Part shown: one piece after another, positions 1 to 6,032 of the stretch
Layout of the letters: the number at the start of each line of letters is the position of its first letter
How positions within the stretch are numbered: position 1 is the stretch's first letter
The notes under the pieces: generated by a model
The model's database searches: none
Seen by the model: the letters and a program-made list of their open reading frames with translations, nothing else
What the model was told of the DNA's origin: nothing
Assembly: GCA_001412365.1 (NCBI GenBank)
Contig: LKUE01000060.1
Span: 1 to 7,422, forward strand
Direction of reading: 5' to 3'
DNA: 7,422 nt
DNA from: Desulfuromonas sp. SDB
GTDB taxonomy: Bacteria; SDB-A
Made by a program: the position numbers and the translations under genes

Positions 1-617
1 ACATCTTTTTCAATTAATTTTAAAAAATTATCAAAAAAAGTCTTAAAATCAAAAATATACAAGTCCACCTGTTCATAGGCATTAAATGTTTTCATAGATT
101 TCAACAAGTACTCTATCCGGTTAATTTCAGATATTATATTGATGAGATATTCCACTATTTTATCCTGGGGGAAATTTTCCAGATTATCTTTCAACACACT
201 CACCGCTGTTTTTATGGCATTTAAAGGATTACCAATTTCATGAGCCATTCCTGAAAATATATAGCCAATATTATCAAGATGGGTGGTGGCTTCAGCAATC
301 TTTTCCAATCTTTCTTTTTCAGTTATATCAGATATCAATACCCAGAAGTACCTGTCGAATAAAGGATAAACAGTAAATCCAAGGATTTTGTCTTTTAAGG
401 TCAGCTTGTTCTGAATTGGAGAAATTTGATGGAGCTGCAGCAGATTAATCCCGAATAATTTAATTAATTTTTCATAGCTAATTGTCTTCAGTATCTTAAT
501 AGCGGTTATATTTTGAAACACAATTTTTTCATTAATAATATCTAAAGCTATAACTCCGATGTTTAAATTAAGTAGTACCTCGTAAAATCCGAAATCATTT
601 TGTTCTGCATTTTTCAT
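1..617 (-). CDS. Sensor histidine kinase, N-terminal part (cut by left edge)
   Basis: This is the N-terminal 205 codons of a two-component sensor kinase; the catalytic ATPase domain lies beyond the left edge. Residues about 10-100 look like a divergent PAS sensor domain (GVIALDIINEKIVFQN near 21-36, then FWVLISDITEKERLE near 91-105, the usual PAS end leading into the kinase helix). The phosphoacceptor H-box is clear: SGMAHEIGNPLNAI at 122-135, with H126 the expected autophosphorylated histidine and N130-P131 the conserved Asn-Pro. HEIGNPLN-type boxes belong to the NtrB-like HisKA class. No transmembrane segment is visible in this part, so a cytoplasmic sensor is likely. The start is firm: an in-frame TAA directly precedes the ATG at 617. 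No Shine-Dalgarno sequence is seen. No response regulator gene lies in the window, so partner and signal are unknown. It is transcribed away from elp3. Confidence 0.88.
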   Translation of the reverse strand, partial: MKNAEQNDFGFYEVLLNLNIGVIALDIINEKIVFQNITAIKILKTISYEKLIKLFGINLLQLHQISPIQNKLTLKDKILGFTVYPLFDRYFWVLISDITEKERLEKIAEATTHLDNIGYIFSGMAHEIGNPLNAIKTAVSVLKDNLENFPQDKIVEYLINIISEINRIEYLLKSMKTFNAYEQVDLYIFDFKTFFDNFLKLIEKD

Positions 618-649
618 TTAAATTAAATAAAGTATTTTTTTGTATTTTG

Positions 650-673
650 TTTTATTAAATTATTTTAATAAAA
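650..673. repeat. Perfect 10-bp A/T inverted repeat
   Basis: The arm TTTTATTAAA at 650-659 is exactly complementary to TTTAATAAAA at 664-673, with a 4-nt centre TTAT. It lies 32 bp upstream of the kinase start and 112 bp upstream of elp3. It could be a regulator binding site or part of the kinase promoter. Chance is a real alternative in such A/T-biased DNA. A terminator role is unlikely because the stem has no G or C and no gene ends here. Confidence 0.45.
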
Positions 674-754
674 ATTTTGTTCCACTCCTAGGAAATTATT
701 AAATAAATTTAAAAATCTAAATAAACAATAAAAAATTATATTTTTACATTTTTA

Positions 755-781
755 TTGCCTGGTTTTAACAACTGATATTAA
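755..781 (+). promoter_or_regulatory. Candidate elp3 promoter with extended -10
   Basis: TTGCCT at 755-760 can serve as a -35. After a 15-bp spacer comes TATTAA at 776-781, preceded by TG at 773-774, giving an extended -10 (TGaTATTAA). Transcription would begin at about 787-789, on top of the annotated start codon. This implies a leaderless or nearly leaderless message, in keeping with the missing Shine-Dalgarno. Consensus match is only moderate. Confidence 0.3.
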
Positions 782-785
782 TATT

Positions 786-2570
786 ATGCTTATTATGAGG
801 TATAAAAAATTTATTCCCCAGCAATATCCACAGATTTATAAATTACTTGATGAAATCAGATCAAAAAAGCCTGAGAATTATAAAGCGTTGAAAAAATTAC
901 TGGTTAAATATCCCAAAGATAAACATTATTTATTTTCTAAATCAGATTTGATCAAAGCTTTCAGATATCTGAAAAAAATGAGGAAAATCAATGAAAAAGA
1001 AACAATTCCCTCAATATTAATTGAAAACCCTGTACGCAGCATGTCCGGAGTAAATGTGGTATCAGTTCTAACCAGACCAAATTTATGTCCTGGTCAGTGC
1101 ATATTCTGTCCTAACGATATTTTGATGCCCAAGAGCTATATTAGATCAGAACCCAGCTGCAGGAGGGCTCTTAATTGCCGTTTTGATCCCTATGATCAGG
1201 TTACCATCAGAATGAAAGCATTAACTTCAACCGGACATCCTGCAGATAAAATTGAACTGTTAATCTTAGGGGGAACTTGGAACAGTTACTCTGAAAATTA
1301 CCGAGTATGGTTTGTAAGAGAACTATTTAGAGCACTTAATGAGTTCAGCCAACAGCACAATTACGATGAGCAGGTTAGCTTCAATATAGCTCCGGAAATT
1401 GTTGATATTGAGGTTTATAAAAAACTTAATTACAATGAAATATTGAAATCTGAACTTTATCAAAAAAATCAGCACAACATTATGATTGATGATGGAGAAG
1501 GCAATTATTCCCAGTTGGGTAATCAGCAAATTATTAATGAAACTTCAGTGCATAGATGTGTAGGTCTGGCAGTGGAAACCAGACCTGATCTTATAAAATT
1601 CAAGCAACTCAGAAATTTTAGAAAATTAGGTGTCACCAAGGTTCAGATAGGTGTCCAAACTTTAAGACCTTCCATCAGAAAGATCAACAAAATCAATATC
1701 AGTTTAGAAGATATTAAATATAGTTTTAAAATTCTCCGGTTGACCGGATTTAAAATACTTGCCCATGTGATGTTTAATTTGTACACCGCATCACCTGAAG
1801 ATGATTATTCCAGCTACAAGGAAATTTTCAATTCAGGTCATTATAAACCGGATGAATTGAAAATATATCCTGCTGTTGTCACTGAAAACACAGAACTAAA
1901 TGATTTATATCAAAAAGGGCTGCATCAGATATATAAACCTGAACAATTGCTGGAGTTACTGGCTAAGTGCTTTGAAATCACTCCATCTTACTGTAGATTG
2001 CCCCGGGTGATTAGGGATATTCCCTCCACAGAAATAATAGCAGGAAATAAAATAAGCAATCTGAGGGAAGTAGTGGAGGAGAAGATGTTCAGAGAAAATA
2101 GAATTTGCAGTGATATTAGAGCCAGGGAAATTAAAAATCTAGAGATAAAATCCGCTAAATATTCTGTGATTAAATATAATACTGAAGTATCCGATGAATA
2201 TTTTCTGCAGTATACCAATTCTGAAAATAAAATTATCGCCCTGTTAAGACTTACTCTTGCCCTCAGGGACACCGGAGTTTATTCAACCATGATTGATTAC
2301 TTTCCTGAACTGGAAAATTCAGCAATTATCCGGGAAATTCATGTGTATGGTAGGAGTTTAAAGATAAACCACAGAAACAAAAATTCTCCTCAGCACTCCG
2401 GATTTGGAAAAGCATTAATAGATAAAACGATGAATATTGCTGGAAAATTTAATTTTAAAAAATTAGCAGTAATATCATCTGTGGGAACCAGGGAGTATTA
2501 CCGGAAAGTCGGTTTTTATGATGGTGAACTTTACCAATTTAAAAATATTCATTATGAGAACAGAAAATAA
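786..2570 (+). CDS. elp3: Elp3-type tRNA wobble uridine-34 modification enzyme (radical SAM/GNAT)
   Basis: Elp3 uses a 5'-deoxyadenosyl radical and acetyl-CoA to add a carboxymethyl group to C5 of wobble U34 in tRNA. The 594-residue protein has both domains. The radical-SAM cluster motif is C101-PGQ-C105-IF-C108 (CX3CX2C), followed by the Elp3 signatures PKSYIRSEPSCRRAL (115-129), DPYDQV (134-139), GHPADKIELLILGGTWNSY (150-168), ETRPD (264-268) and RDIPS (410-414). The C-terminal acetyltransferase domain shows IREIHVYG (515-522), the acetyl-CoA loop QHSGFG (536-541) and AVISSVGTREYYRKVGF (561-577). The linker reads CSDIRARE (441-448), closer to the eukaryotic CRDVRTRE as I remember it than to the Cys-rich CIRCRE form. 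Bacterial Elp3 acts alone without other Elongator subunits, and none are seen here. ATG 786 has no Shine-Dalgarno; ATG 795 is an equally plausible start. The PAP2 gene follows with no gap. Confidence 0.95.
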   Translation: MLIMRYKKFIPQQYPQIYKLLDEIRSKKPENYKALKKLLVKYPKDKHYLFSKSDLIKAFRYLKKMRKINEKETIPSILIENPVRSMSGVNVVSVLTRPNLCPGQCIFCPNDILMPKSYIRSEPSCRRALNCRFDPYDQVTIRMKALTSTGHPADKIELLILGGTWNSYSENYRVWFVRELFRALNEFSQQHNYDEQVSFNIAPEIVDIEVYKKLNYNEILKSELYQKNQHNIMIDDGEGNYSQLGNQQIINETSVHRCVGLAVETRPDLIKFKQLRNFRKLGVTKVQIGVQTLRPSIRKINKINISLEDIKYSFKILRLTGFKILAHVMFNLYTASPEDDYSSYKEIFNSGHYKPDELKIYPAVVTENTELNDLYQKGLHQIYKPEQLLELLAKCFEITPSYCRLPRVIRDIPSTEIIAGNKISNLREVVEEKMFRENRICSDIRAREIKNLEIKSAKYSVIKYNTEVSDEYFLQYTNSENKIIALLRLTLALRDTGVYSTMIDYFPELENSAIIREIHVYGRSLKINHRNKNSPQHSGFGKALIDKTMNIAGKFNFKKLAVISSVGTREYYRKVGFYDGELYQFKNIHYENRK

Positions 2571-3434
2571 ATGAAAAATAAGCTGATTAAAGAAGTATCA
2601 CTTAAATCTACAGAGGATAGTGGCAGTAAAGCTGAATTTAGATTTTCAAAATTGCAGTTTTACTGGTTTTTTATACCTGGTTTAATTTTATTTTTTCTTG
2701 CGGATATAATATTAATATTTAATTTAAATCTGGATTGGTTTTTAGCCACAAACCGTTTATCTGAATTCACCGGAGAGTATTTATGGATGGTGGTGACTTT
2801 CATCTCAGATGGGCTGGTTTCATTTATCATCCTGATCCCCTTACTCCGGAAAAAACCGGAAATAATCTGGATGGTTCTGATTGCCGCATTTTTTTCTACC
2901 CTGCTCAACCAGATTATCAAAAGAACTATGCACATCCCCCGTCCACCCTCGGTTCTGGCAGACGATCAATTCAATCTAATTGGACCGGATTGGGGTAGAT
3001 TCTCCTTCCCTTCCGGTCATGCCAGCATTGTATTTGTAATATCCGGGGTAATTGCCCTGTCCAAAGTTAAGTGGAATATAAAAGTTTTGGTGCTGTTGTT
3101 TTTTTCTCTGGTGGCATTGTCCCGTACGGTGGTAGGCGTTCATTGGCCTCTGGATGTAGTGGTGGGAGCTTTAATGGGATGGAGTTGTGCTTTAATCGGT
3201 TTTTCCCTGGCCAAGCGAACCCCCTGGGGGTACGGTTATTACGCTCAATTAATATGGGGAGCGTTGCTATTAATTTGTACTATAATATTATTTACAATAG
3301 ATTATTCTGGATTTAATAATATTATGCCGGTACAACGTCTTATAGCCGTACTGTTTTTCTGGGTGGGTTTATTTCAGTACTACAAAATTATTAAAGATCA
3401 CCAGTTAAAACACAAAACAGAAAGTAGTATTTGA
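2571..3434 (+). CDS. PAP2-family integral membrane phosphatase
   Basis: This 287-residue protein carries all three PAP2 signatures. Motif 1 is K117-x6-R124-P125; motif 2 is FPSGH at 146-150 with H150; motif 3 is S184-R185 and GVHWPLD (189-195) with nucleophile H191 and D195. Such enzymes remove phosphate from lipid phosphates such as phosphatidic acid, phosphatidylglycerol-phosphate or undecaprenyl diphosphate; the substrate cannot be told here. I count eight hydrophobic segments (about 31-54, 70-93, 97-116, 151-164, 171-187, 194-213, 225-243, 254-272). Positive loops (SKVKWN, AKRTPWG, the Lys-rich tail) lie on the cytoplasmic side, which places the active site outside. The last two segments exceed the usual six-helix core. 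The ATG abuts the elp3 stop, suggesting translational coupling; only a weak GAGAA precedes it. The gene ends in TGA, with a second in-frame TGA then TAA at 3459-3464. Confidence 0.9.
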   Translation: MKNKLIKEVSLKSTEDSGSKAEFRFSKLQFYWFFIPGLILFFLADIILIFNLNLDWFLATNRLSEFTGEYLWMVVTFISDGLVSFIILIPLLRKKPEIIWMVLIAAFFSTLLNQIIKRTMHIPRPPSVLADDQFNLIGPDWGRFSFPSGHASIVFVISGVIALSKVKWNIKVLVLLFFSLVALSRTVVGVHWPLDVVVGALMGWSCALIGFSLAKRTPWGYGYYAQLIWGALLLICTIILFTIDYSGFNNIMPVQRLIAVLFFWVGLFQYYKIIKDHQLKHKTESSI

Positions 3435-3447
3435 TCATGTAATTATT

Positions 3448-3861
3448 CTATGGATGCTTGATAACAATGGTTTTATAAAAAAATCCGCATTTATTATTCT
3501 GTGAATTAATATACCTGTACAATATTTTTGCCTGATCATACATTATGAGGATGTTGTCAAAATAATCAATTTCAGTTGAATAAAATAATAGAGAGTTGTA
3601 GACAGATGATTCTTCAGTATTAATCCATTTACCTTGATTGAAAACATAATAATGAGGGGGATCTGTGGATAATTCAGCTGATATAAAATAATTATGGTAA
3701 AAACGGTGGGCAAATCTCTGAAAAGAGGTAAATCTCTGCACAAACCGGCTATTTAGTTTTATTTGTTTTTGTTTTTTTAAATTTTTTTCATTTACAGCTT
3801 GATTGAGTTTTTGATGGAGGGCAGCAAAAGCTGTATGTGGATTTCCGGTTAAAAATTCCAT
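3448..3861 (-). CDS. C-terminal remnant of the UvrC/Cho-like protein
   Basis: This is the downstream part of the interrupted gene, in the same frame, counted from the first ATG after the UGA; similarity actually begins at 3924. The first 45 residues (MEFLTGNPHTAFAALHQKLN and a Lys/Gln-rich helical stretch) align with the post-Cys region and a degenerate UVR-like helix pair of UvrC. The rest, rich in Tyr, Phe and Ile, matches nothing I recognise. It has no Shine-Dalgarno and probably is not translated alone unless the UGA is read through. The frame stayed free of other stops down to TAG at 3448-3450, 13 bp from the PAP2 stop, so any inactivation is likely recent. Confidence 0.4.
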   Translation of the reverse strand: MEFLTGNPHTAFAALHQKLNQAVNEKNLKKQKQIKLNSRFVQRFTSFQRFAHRFYHNYFISAELSTDPPHYYVFNQGKWINTEESSVYNSLLFYSTEIDYFDNILIMYDQAKILYRYINSQNNKCGFFYKTIVIKHP

Positions 3862-3924
3862 AACTAATCTAACTAAAACTGAGTATTCAGCAGGGGGAAT
3901 TTTATCTCTGCAGGGGGCAGAACA

Positions 3925-3927
3925 TCA
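3925..3927 (-). other. In-frame UGA at codon 179 of the UvrC/Cho-like gene
   Basis: The minus-strand codon is TGA, followed directly by TGT (Cys). It falls inside a conserved Cys motif where homologues carry Arg. A small hairpin (TTCTGC, loop CCCCT, GCAGAG) starts 2 nt downstream. It is too short and too close for a bacterial SECIS, and its loop has no G. None of the other roughly 1,890 sense codons in the intact genes of the window is TGA, which argues against genome-wide reassignment. Confidence 0.8.
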
Positions 3928-4461
3928 TTGCAAGTCATATCTTAGGCATTTGTTACGGGGAAGGTGCTGTTGACAGGTTCTTATTTTGAAAAGATCTGAA
4001 ACAAAGTTGATCAAATCTTGGGCAAAGAATTTGTCTTTATAGGGACCAAACCATTCAGAGTTCAAGTGGGGTCGGGTAATTATTTTTAGATAAGGAAAGG
4101 AATTGCCGGATATTTCTATAAATTTATATTGGGGATAATCTTTCTGTTTAATATTATATTCAGGCATATATTTTTTTATCATATCATTTTCAAGAAGAAG
4201 GGACTCCAAATCGGACCGGGTAGTTTTAAAATAAAAAAAACAAATGTTTAACAACAAATTTCTATGTACCAGGGGAATATTGCTGGATCCGGATTTCAGT
4301 TTTTGAATTTTATGATAATATGATTTTATTCGATTTTTTAATTTTTTAGTTTTCCCGATATAGATTACTGATTTTTGGTTGTCCTGAAAAAAATATATTC
4401 CTCCCCTGTTAGGAATATCCTTGATATTATTTTGATTAAATAAACGGGATGAGTTTAACAT
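3925..4461 (-). CDS. N-terminal GIY-YIG nuclease half of the UvrC/Cho-like protein
   Basis: If UGA is read as stop, a 178-residue protein results. It contains a complete GIY-YIG endonuclease domain at about residues 14-105: GIY at 21-23, YIGK at 34-37, the catalytic Arg R44 in LKNRIKSYY, and ESLLLENDMIKKYMPEYN (86-103) with the likely metal-binding Glu E91. In UvrC this domain cuts 3' of a DNA lesion after UvrB loading. The following segment (KDYPQYKFIEIS, then FGPY) is also UvrC-like. It ends inside the Cys motif that normally leads to the UVR/UvrB-contact region, so UvrB-dependent targeting would probably fail even if the nuclease fold survives. The ATG at 4461 has no Shine-Dalgarno but has a good promoter candidate at 4488-4516 and puts the domain at the usual distance from the N-terminus. 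Confidence 0.7.
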   Translation of the reverse strand: MLNSSRLFNQNNIKDIPNRGGIYFFQDNQKSVIYIGKTKKLKNRIKSYYHKIQKLKSGSSNIPLVHRNLLLNICFFYFKTTRSDLESLLLENDMIKKYMPEYNIKQKDYPQYKFIEISGNSFPYLKIITRPHLNSEWFGPYKDKFFAQDLINFVSDLFKIRTCQQHLPRNKCLRYDLQ

Positions 4462-4468
4462 TTAATTA

Positions 4469-4495
4469 TTGACAAAAAATATAATATATTATGAA
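4469..4495 (+). promoter_or_regulatory. Candidate promoter of the aldo/keto reductase gene
   Basis: A perfect -35 hexamer TTGACA lies at 4469-4474. The nearest acceptable -10 is TATGAA at 4490-4495 with a short 15-bp spacer, so the pair is only moderate. It overlaps the oppositely directed -10 at 4488-4493, so the two promoters would compete. The leader would be about 60 nt. Confidence 0.3.
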
Positions 4496-4516
4496 ATTCC
4501 AAGTAAATTTTAACAA
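4488..4516 (-). promoter_or_regulatory. Candidate promoter of the UvrC/Cho-like gene
   Basis: On the minus strand, TTGTTA (4516-4511) is followed after exactly 17 bp by CATAAT (4493-4488), matching the -35 and -10 consensus at 4/6 and 5/6. The predicted transcript starts near 4481, about 20 nt before the ATG at 4461. Confidence 0.45.
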
Positions 4517-4520
4517 CTCT

Positions 4521-4540
4521 GCAAATGAAGTCAAATTTGC
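4521..4540 (+). repeat. Small inverted repeat in the reductase leader
   Basis: GCAAAT (4521-4526) and ATTTGC (4535-4540) are complementary with an 8-nt loop. It lies 9 nt before the Shine-Dalgarno. It could be a weak leader hairpin or an operator, but at six A/T-rich pairs it may be chance. Confidence 0.25.
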
Positions 4541-4549
4541 TATATGTTT

Positions 4550-4555
4550 AAGGAG
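4550..4555 (+). promoter_or_regulatory. Strong Shine-Dalgarno of the reductase gene
   Basis: AAGGAG sits 7 nt upstream of the ATG at 4563 and fixes that start. It is the best ribosome binding site in the window. Confidence 0.8.
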
Positions 4556-4562
4556 TTAATTA

Positions 4563-5702
4563 ATGAAGTATAGAAAATTTGGTGATACCGGCTGGGAAGC
4601 ATCGGTACTGGGTTTTGGGTGCATGAGATTGCCCACCAAAGAAAATTATTCAGATATAGATGAACCTCGGGCAGAGGAACTTTTTAATTTTGCTGTCGAA
4701 CAGGGCATTAATTATTTTGATACCGCTTATCCCTATCACGGAGGAAATAGTGAGGTGTGGTTGGGAAAGTATTTCCATAGACGTCCTGAACTAACCCATA
4801 TAAAAATTGCCACCAAATTACCGGTTTGGAAAGTGGAAAAACCTGATGATTTCCATCGGTATCTGGAAGAACAGTTAAAAAAATTAAAAAGAGATAAAAT
4901 TGATTTTTACCTGCTTCATGCCTTGAATGAAGAATTATGGAACAAAGTAAAAAAAATGGATATTTTAAAAAATTTAGAGGAATCGAAAAAACAAGGAATT
5001 ATCGGCAATATGGGTTTTTCATTTCACGATCAATATCCTGTTTTTAAACAGATTATTGATGAATATCCTCAATGGGATTTCTGCCAGATACAGTATAACT
5101 ACATGAATGAAGATTTTCAGGCAGGAACCAAAGGTTATCAATTTGCAGTGGATATGGGTATACCCATTATCGTTATGGAACCTCTTTTGGGGGGAAGATT
5201 GGTAAATCCTCCACCCAGTATTAACCGGATCTGGAAACAGGCATTAACTTCCAGAACTCCTCCTGCCTGGGCATTACAATGGCTTTGGAGTAAACCTGGA
5301 ATCAGCATTGTATTAAGCGGTATGAGTAGCTTGGAACAGCTTAAGGAAAACATCTTAACCGCTAATAAATCTAAAGTCAATTTACTCAATGATGATGATT
5401 TAGATGTTATTGACCAGGTGCGGGAACAGTATTTATTTTTGAAGCCGATACCTTGTAATGATTGCAAATACTGCCTTCCTTGTCCGGAAGATGTTGATAT
5501 TCCCAGAATATTCGAAGTTTACAATTCAGGTAAAATGTATGAAAAAATAGAAATTGCTAAAAAATTCTATCAATGGATTAAACCTGAAAATAATGCATCT
5601 CGATGTTTGCACTGCGGTCAATGTGAACAGAAATGTCCTCAAAATATTAATATTTCTGATTTACTCTCAGAAATTCATGACACTCTAAGCGTTAAAAATT
5701 AA
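4563..5702 (+). CDS. Ferredoxin-type aldo/keto reductase with two [4Fe-4S] sites
   Basis: This 379-residue cytoplasmic oxidoreductase joins an aldo/keto reductase TIM barrel (about 1-285) to a C-terminal dicluster ferredoxin module. The barrel opens with MKYRKFGDTGWEASVLGFGC. The catalytic tetrad is visible: D53 and Y58 in FDTAYPYHGG, K85 in IATKLP, H119 in YLLHAL. The first cluster site is C298-x2-C301-x2-C304-x2-C307-P, followed by the typical VDIPRIFEVYN. The second is C348-x2-C351-x2-C354-x3-C358-P. Length and layout match the Fe-S aldo/keto reductases common in anaerobes, where electrons may pass through the clusters rather than only by hydride transfer from NAD(P)H; the substrate is not predictable. 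It is monocistronic, with a good Shine-Dalgarno and a 340-bp spacer behind it. Confidence 0.93.
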   Translation: MKYRKFGDTGWEASVLGFGCMRLPTKENYSDIDEPRAEELFNFAVEQGINYFDTAYPYHGGNSEVWLGKYFHRRPELTHIKIATKLPVWKVEKPDDFHRYLEEQLKKLKRDKIDFYLLHALNEELWNKVKKMDILKNLEESKKQGIIGNMGFSFHDQYPVFKQIIDEYPQWDFCQIQYNYMNEDFQAGTKGYQFAVDMGIPIIVMEPLLGGRLVNPPPSINRIWKQALTSRTPPAWALQWLWSKPGISIVLSGMSSLEQLKENILTANKSKVNLLNDDDLDVIDQVREQYLFLKPIPCNDCKYCLPCPEDVDIPRIFEVYNSGKMYEKIEIAKKFYQWIKPENNASRCLHCGQCEQKCPQNINISDLLSEIHDTLSVKN

Positions 5703-5711
5703 CTTACCATA

Positions 5712-5728
5712 GTGGTTGAAAAAACCGC
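5712..5728 (+). terminator. Weak hairpin after the reductase gene
   Basis: GTGGTT (5712-5717) can pair with AACCGC (5723-5728) across the loop GAAAA, with one G-U pair. It lies 10 nt after the reductase stop. There is no U-run behind it, so it is a poor intrinsic terminator and may only protect the 3' end. Confidence 0.2.
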
Positions 5729-5827
5729 ATTAATCTTCAATTTTAAACATCATCAAAGAAGTTCTTTATAAAGGATTTTATTGGAAAACTAAAAGAATAA
5801 AAATTTTCAGGTGTTAAACAATCATAA

Positions 5828-5848
5828 TTAGCATAAATAAAATGCTAA
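5828..5848. repeat. Perfect 7-bp inverted repeat
   Basis: TTAGCAT (5828-5834) and ATGCTAA (5842-5848) are exact complements with a 7-nt A/T centre, so the arm centres are 14 bp apart. No T-run follows, so it is not a terminator. It lies about 100 bp upstream of the putative hydrolase promoter and could be a regulator site. Confidence 0.35.
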
Positions 5849-5939
5849 ATAACTGTTGAGTAGACAGTGAATTAAATTACAAAAACAAGTAATATAAATG
5901 TTTAATTTTATTTTGAATTATCTGGATTAATACTTTTAG

Positions 5940-5968
5940 TTGATTTATAAGCTGTCTTAATATATCAT
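5940..5968 (+). promoter_or_regulatory. Candidate promoter of the alpha/beta hydrolase gene
   Basis: TTGATT (5940-5945), a 17-bp spacer and TATCAT (5963-5968) match consensus at 4/6 and 5/6. The leader would be about 68 nt. The match is moderate in an A/T-rich background. Confidence 0.3.
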
Positions 5969-6032
5969 CTCAATTATGATTTTAATTGCTTGTTCTCTTA
6001 ATTTAACTCCACTTCATACCAAAACACTAATC

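Larger units (their letters stand above)
618..785. other. Divergent intergenic spacer between kinase gene and elp3
   Basis: These 168 bp separate two divergently transcribed genes and must hold both promoters. The stretch is almost entirely A and T apart from a short GC island at about 681-692. It contains the palindrome at 650-673 and an extended -10-like site next to the elp3 start. No ORF of note and no Shine-Dalgarno sequence for either gene was found. Confidence 0.6.
3448..4461 (-). pseudogene. UvrC/Cho-like GIY-YIG nuclease gene interrupted by in-frame UGA
   Basis: Read through one UGA at 3925-3927, this frame encodes 337 residues with unbroken UvrC similarity across the stop. Before it stand the GIY-YIG domain, FGPY (138-141) and RTC...CLRYDLQ (161-178). 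Straight after it comes CSAPC (180-184), then an Asp-Lys-Ile-Pro-Pro-Ala-Glu-Tyr stretch and VMEFLTGN like the UvrC EEY...FLSGK segment. The family pattern is CL.Y.I.RC.APC, so UGA (codon 179) sits where Arg is usual; CGA to TGA is one transition. Full UvrC is about 600 residues, whereas Cho-type homologues are about 300, so this was a short protein without the second endonuclease and helix-hairpin-helix domains. It is probably a recent nonsense mutation, a sequence error, or less likely a recoding event. The two halves are listed separately. Confidence 0.75.

Noticed and set aside
675-705. Sigma-54-type promoter for the kinase gene
   Set aside because: The minus strand has GTGGAAC but no GC at the required -12 position.
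1323-2272. Minus-strand frames of 68 and 94 codons inside elp3
   Set aside because: They lie fully within a strongly conserved gene and show low-complexity Ile/Leu/Ser composition without a domain. They are antisense shadows.
2660-3316. Alternative frames of 71-91 codons within the PAP2 gene on both strands
   Set aside because: All PAP2 motifs lie in the main frame, and these frames have no recognisable motif or ribosome site.
3432-3464. UGA as a sense codon across the genome (code 4 or 25), with PAP2 extending to the TAA at 3462
   Set aside because: PAP2 ends sensibly at its first TGA. Tryptophan and glycine are written with ordinary codons throughout, and no other intact gene in the window has an internal TGA.
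3890-3917. Repeated GCAGGGGG at 3890-3897 and 3910-3917 near the UGA, as a duplication or frameshift scar
   Set aside because: The repeats are only 8 bp, their 20-bp period is not a codon multiple, and the reading frame on both sides agrees, so no indel is needed.
3900-3927. UGA at 3925-3927 as a selenocysteine codon
   Set aside because: The family has Arg here, not Cys. The downstream hairpin (6 bp, loop CCCCT) begins 2 nt after the UGA, and its loop is too near and has no G, unlike a bacterial SECIS.
5138-5467. 109-codon minus-strand frame inside the reductase gene
   Set aside because: It is opposite a gene with all catalytic and Fe-S motifs intact and is itself without family features.
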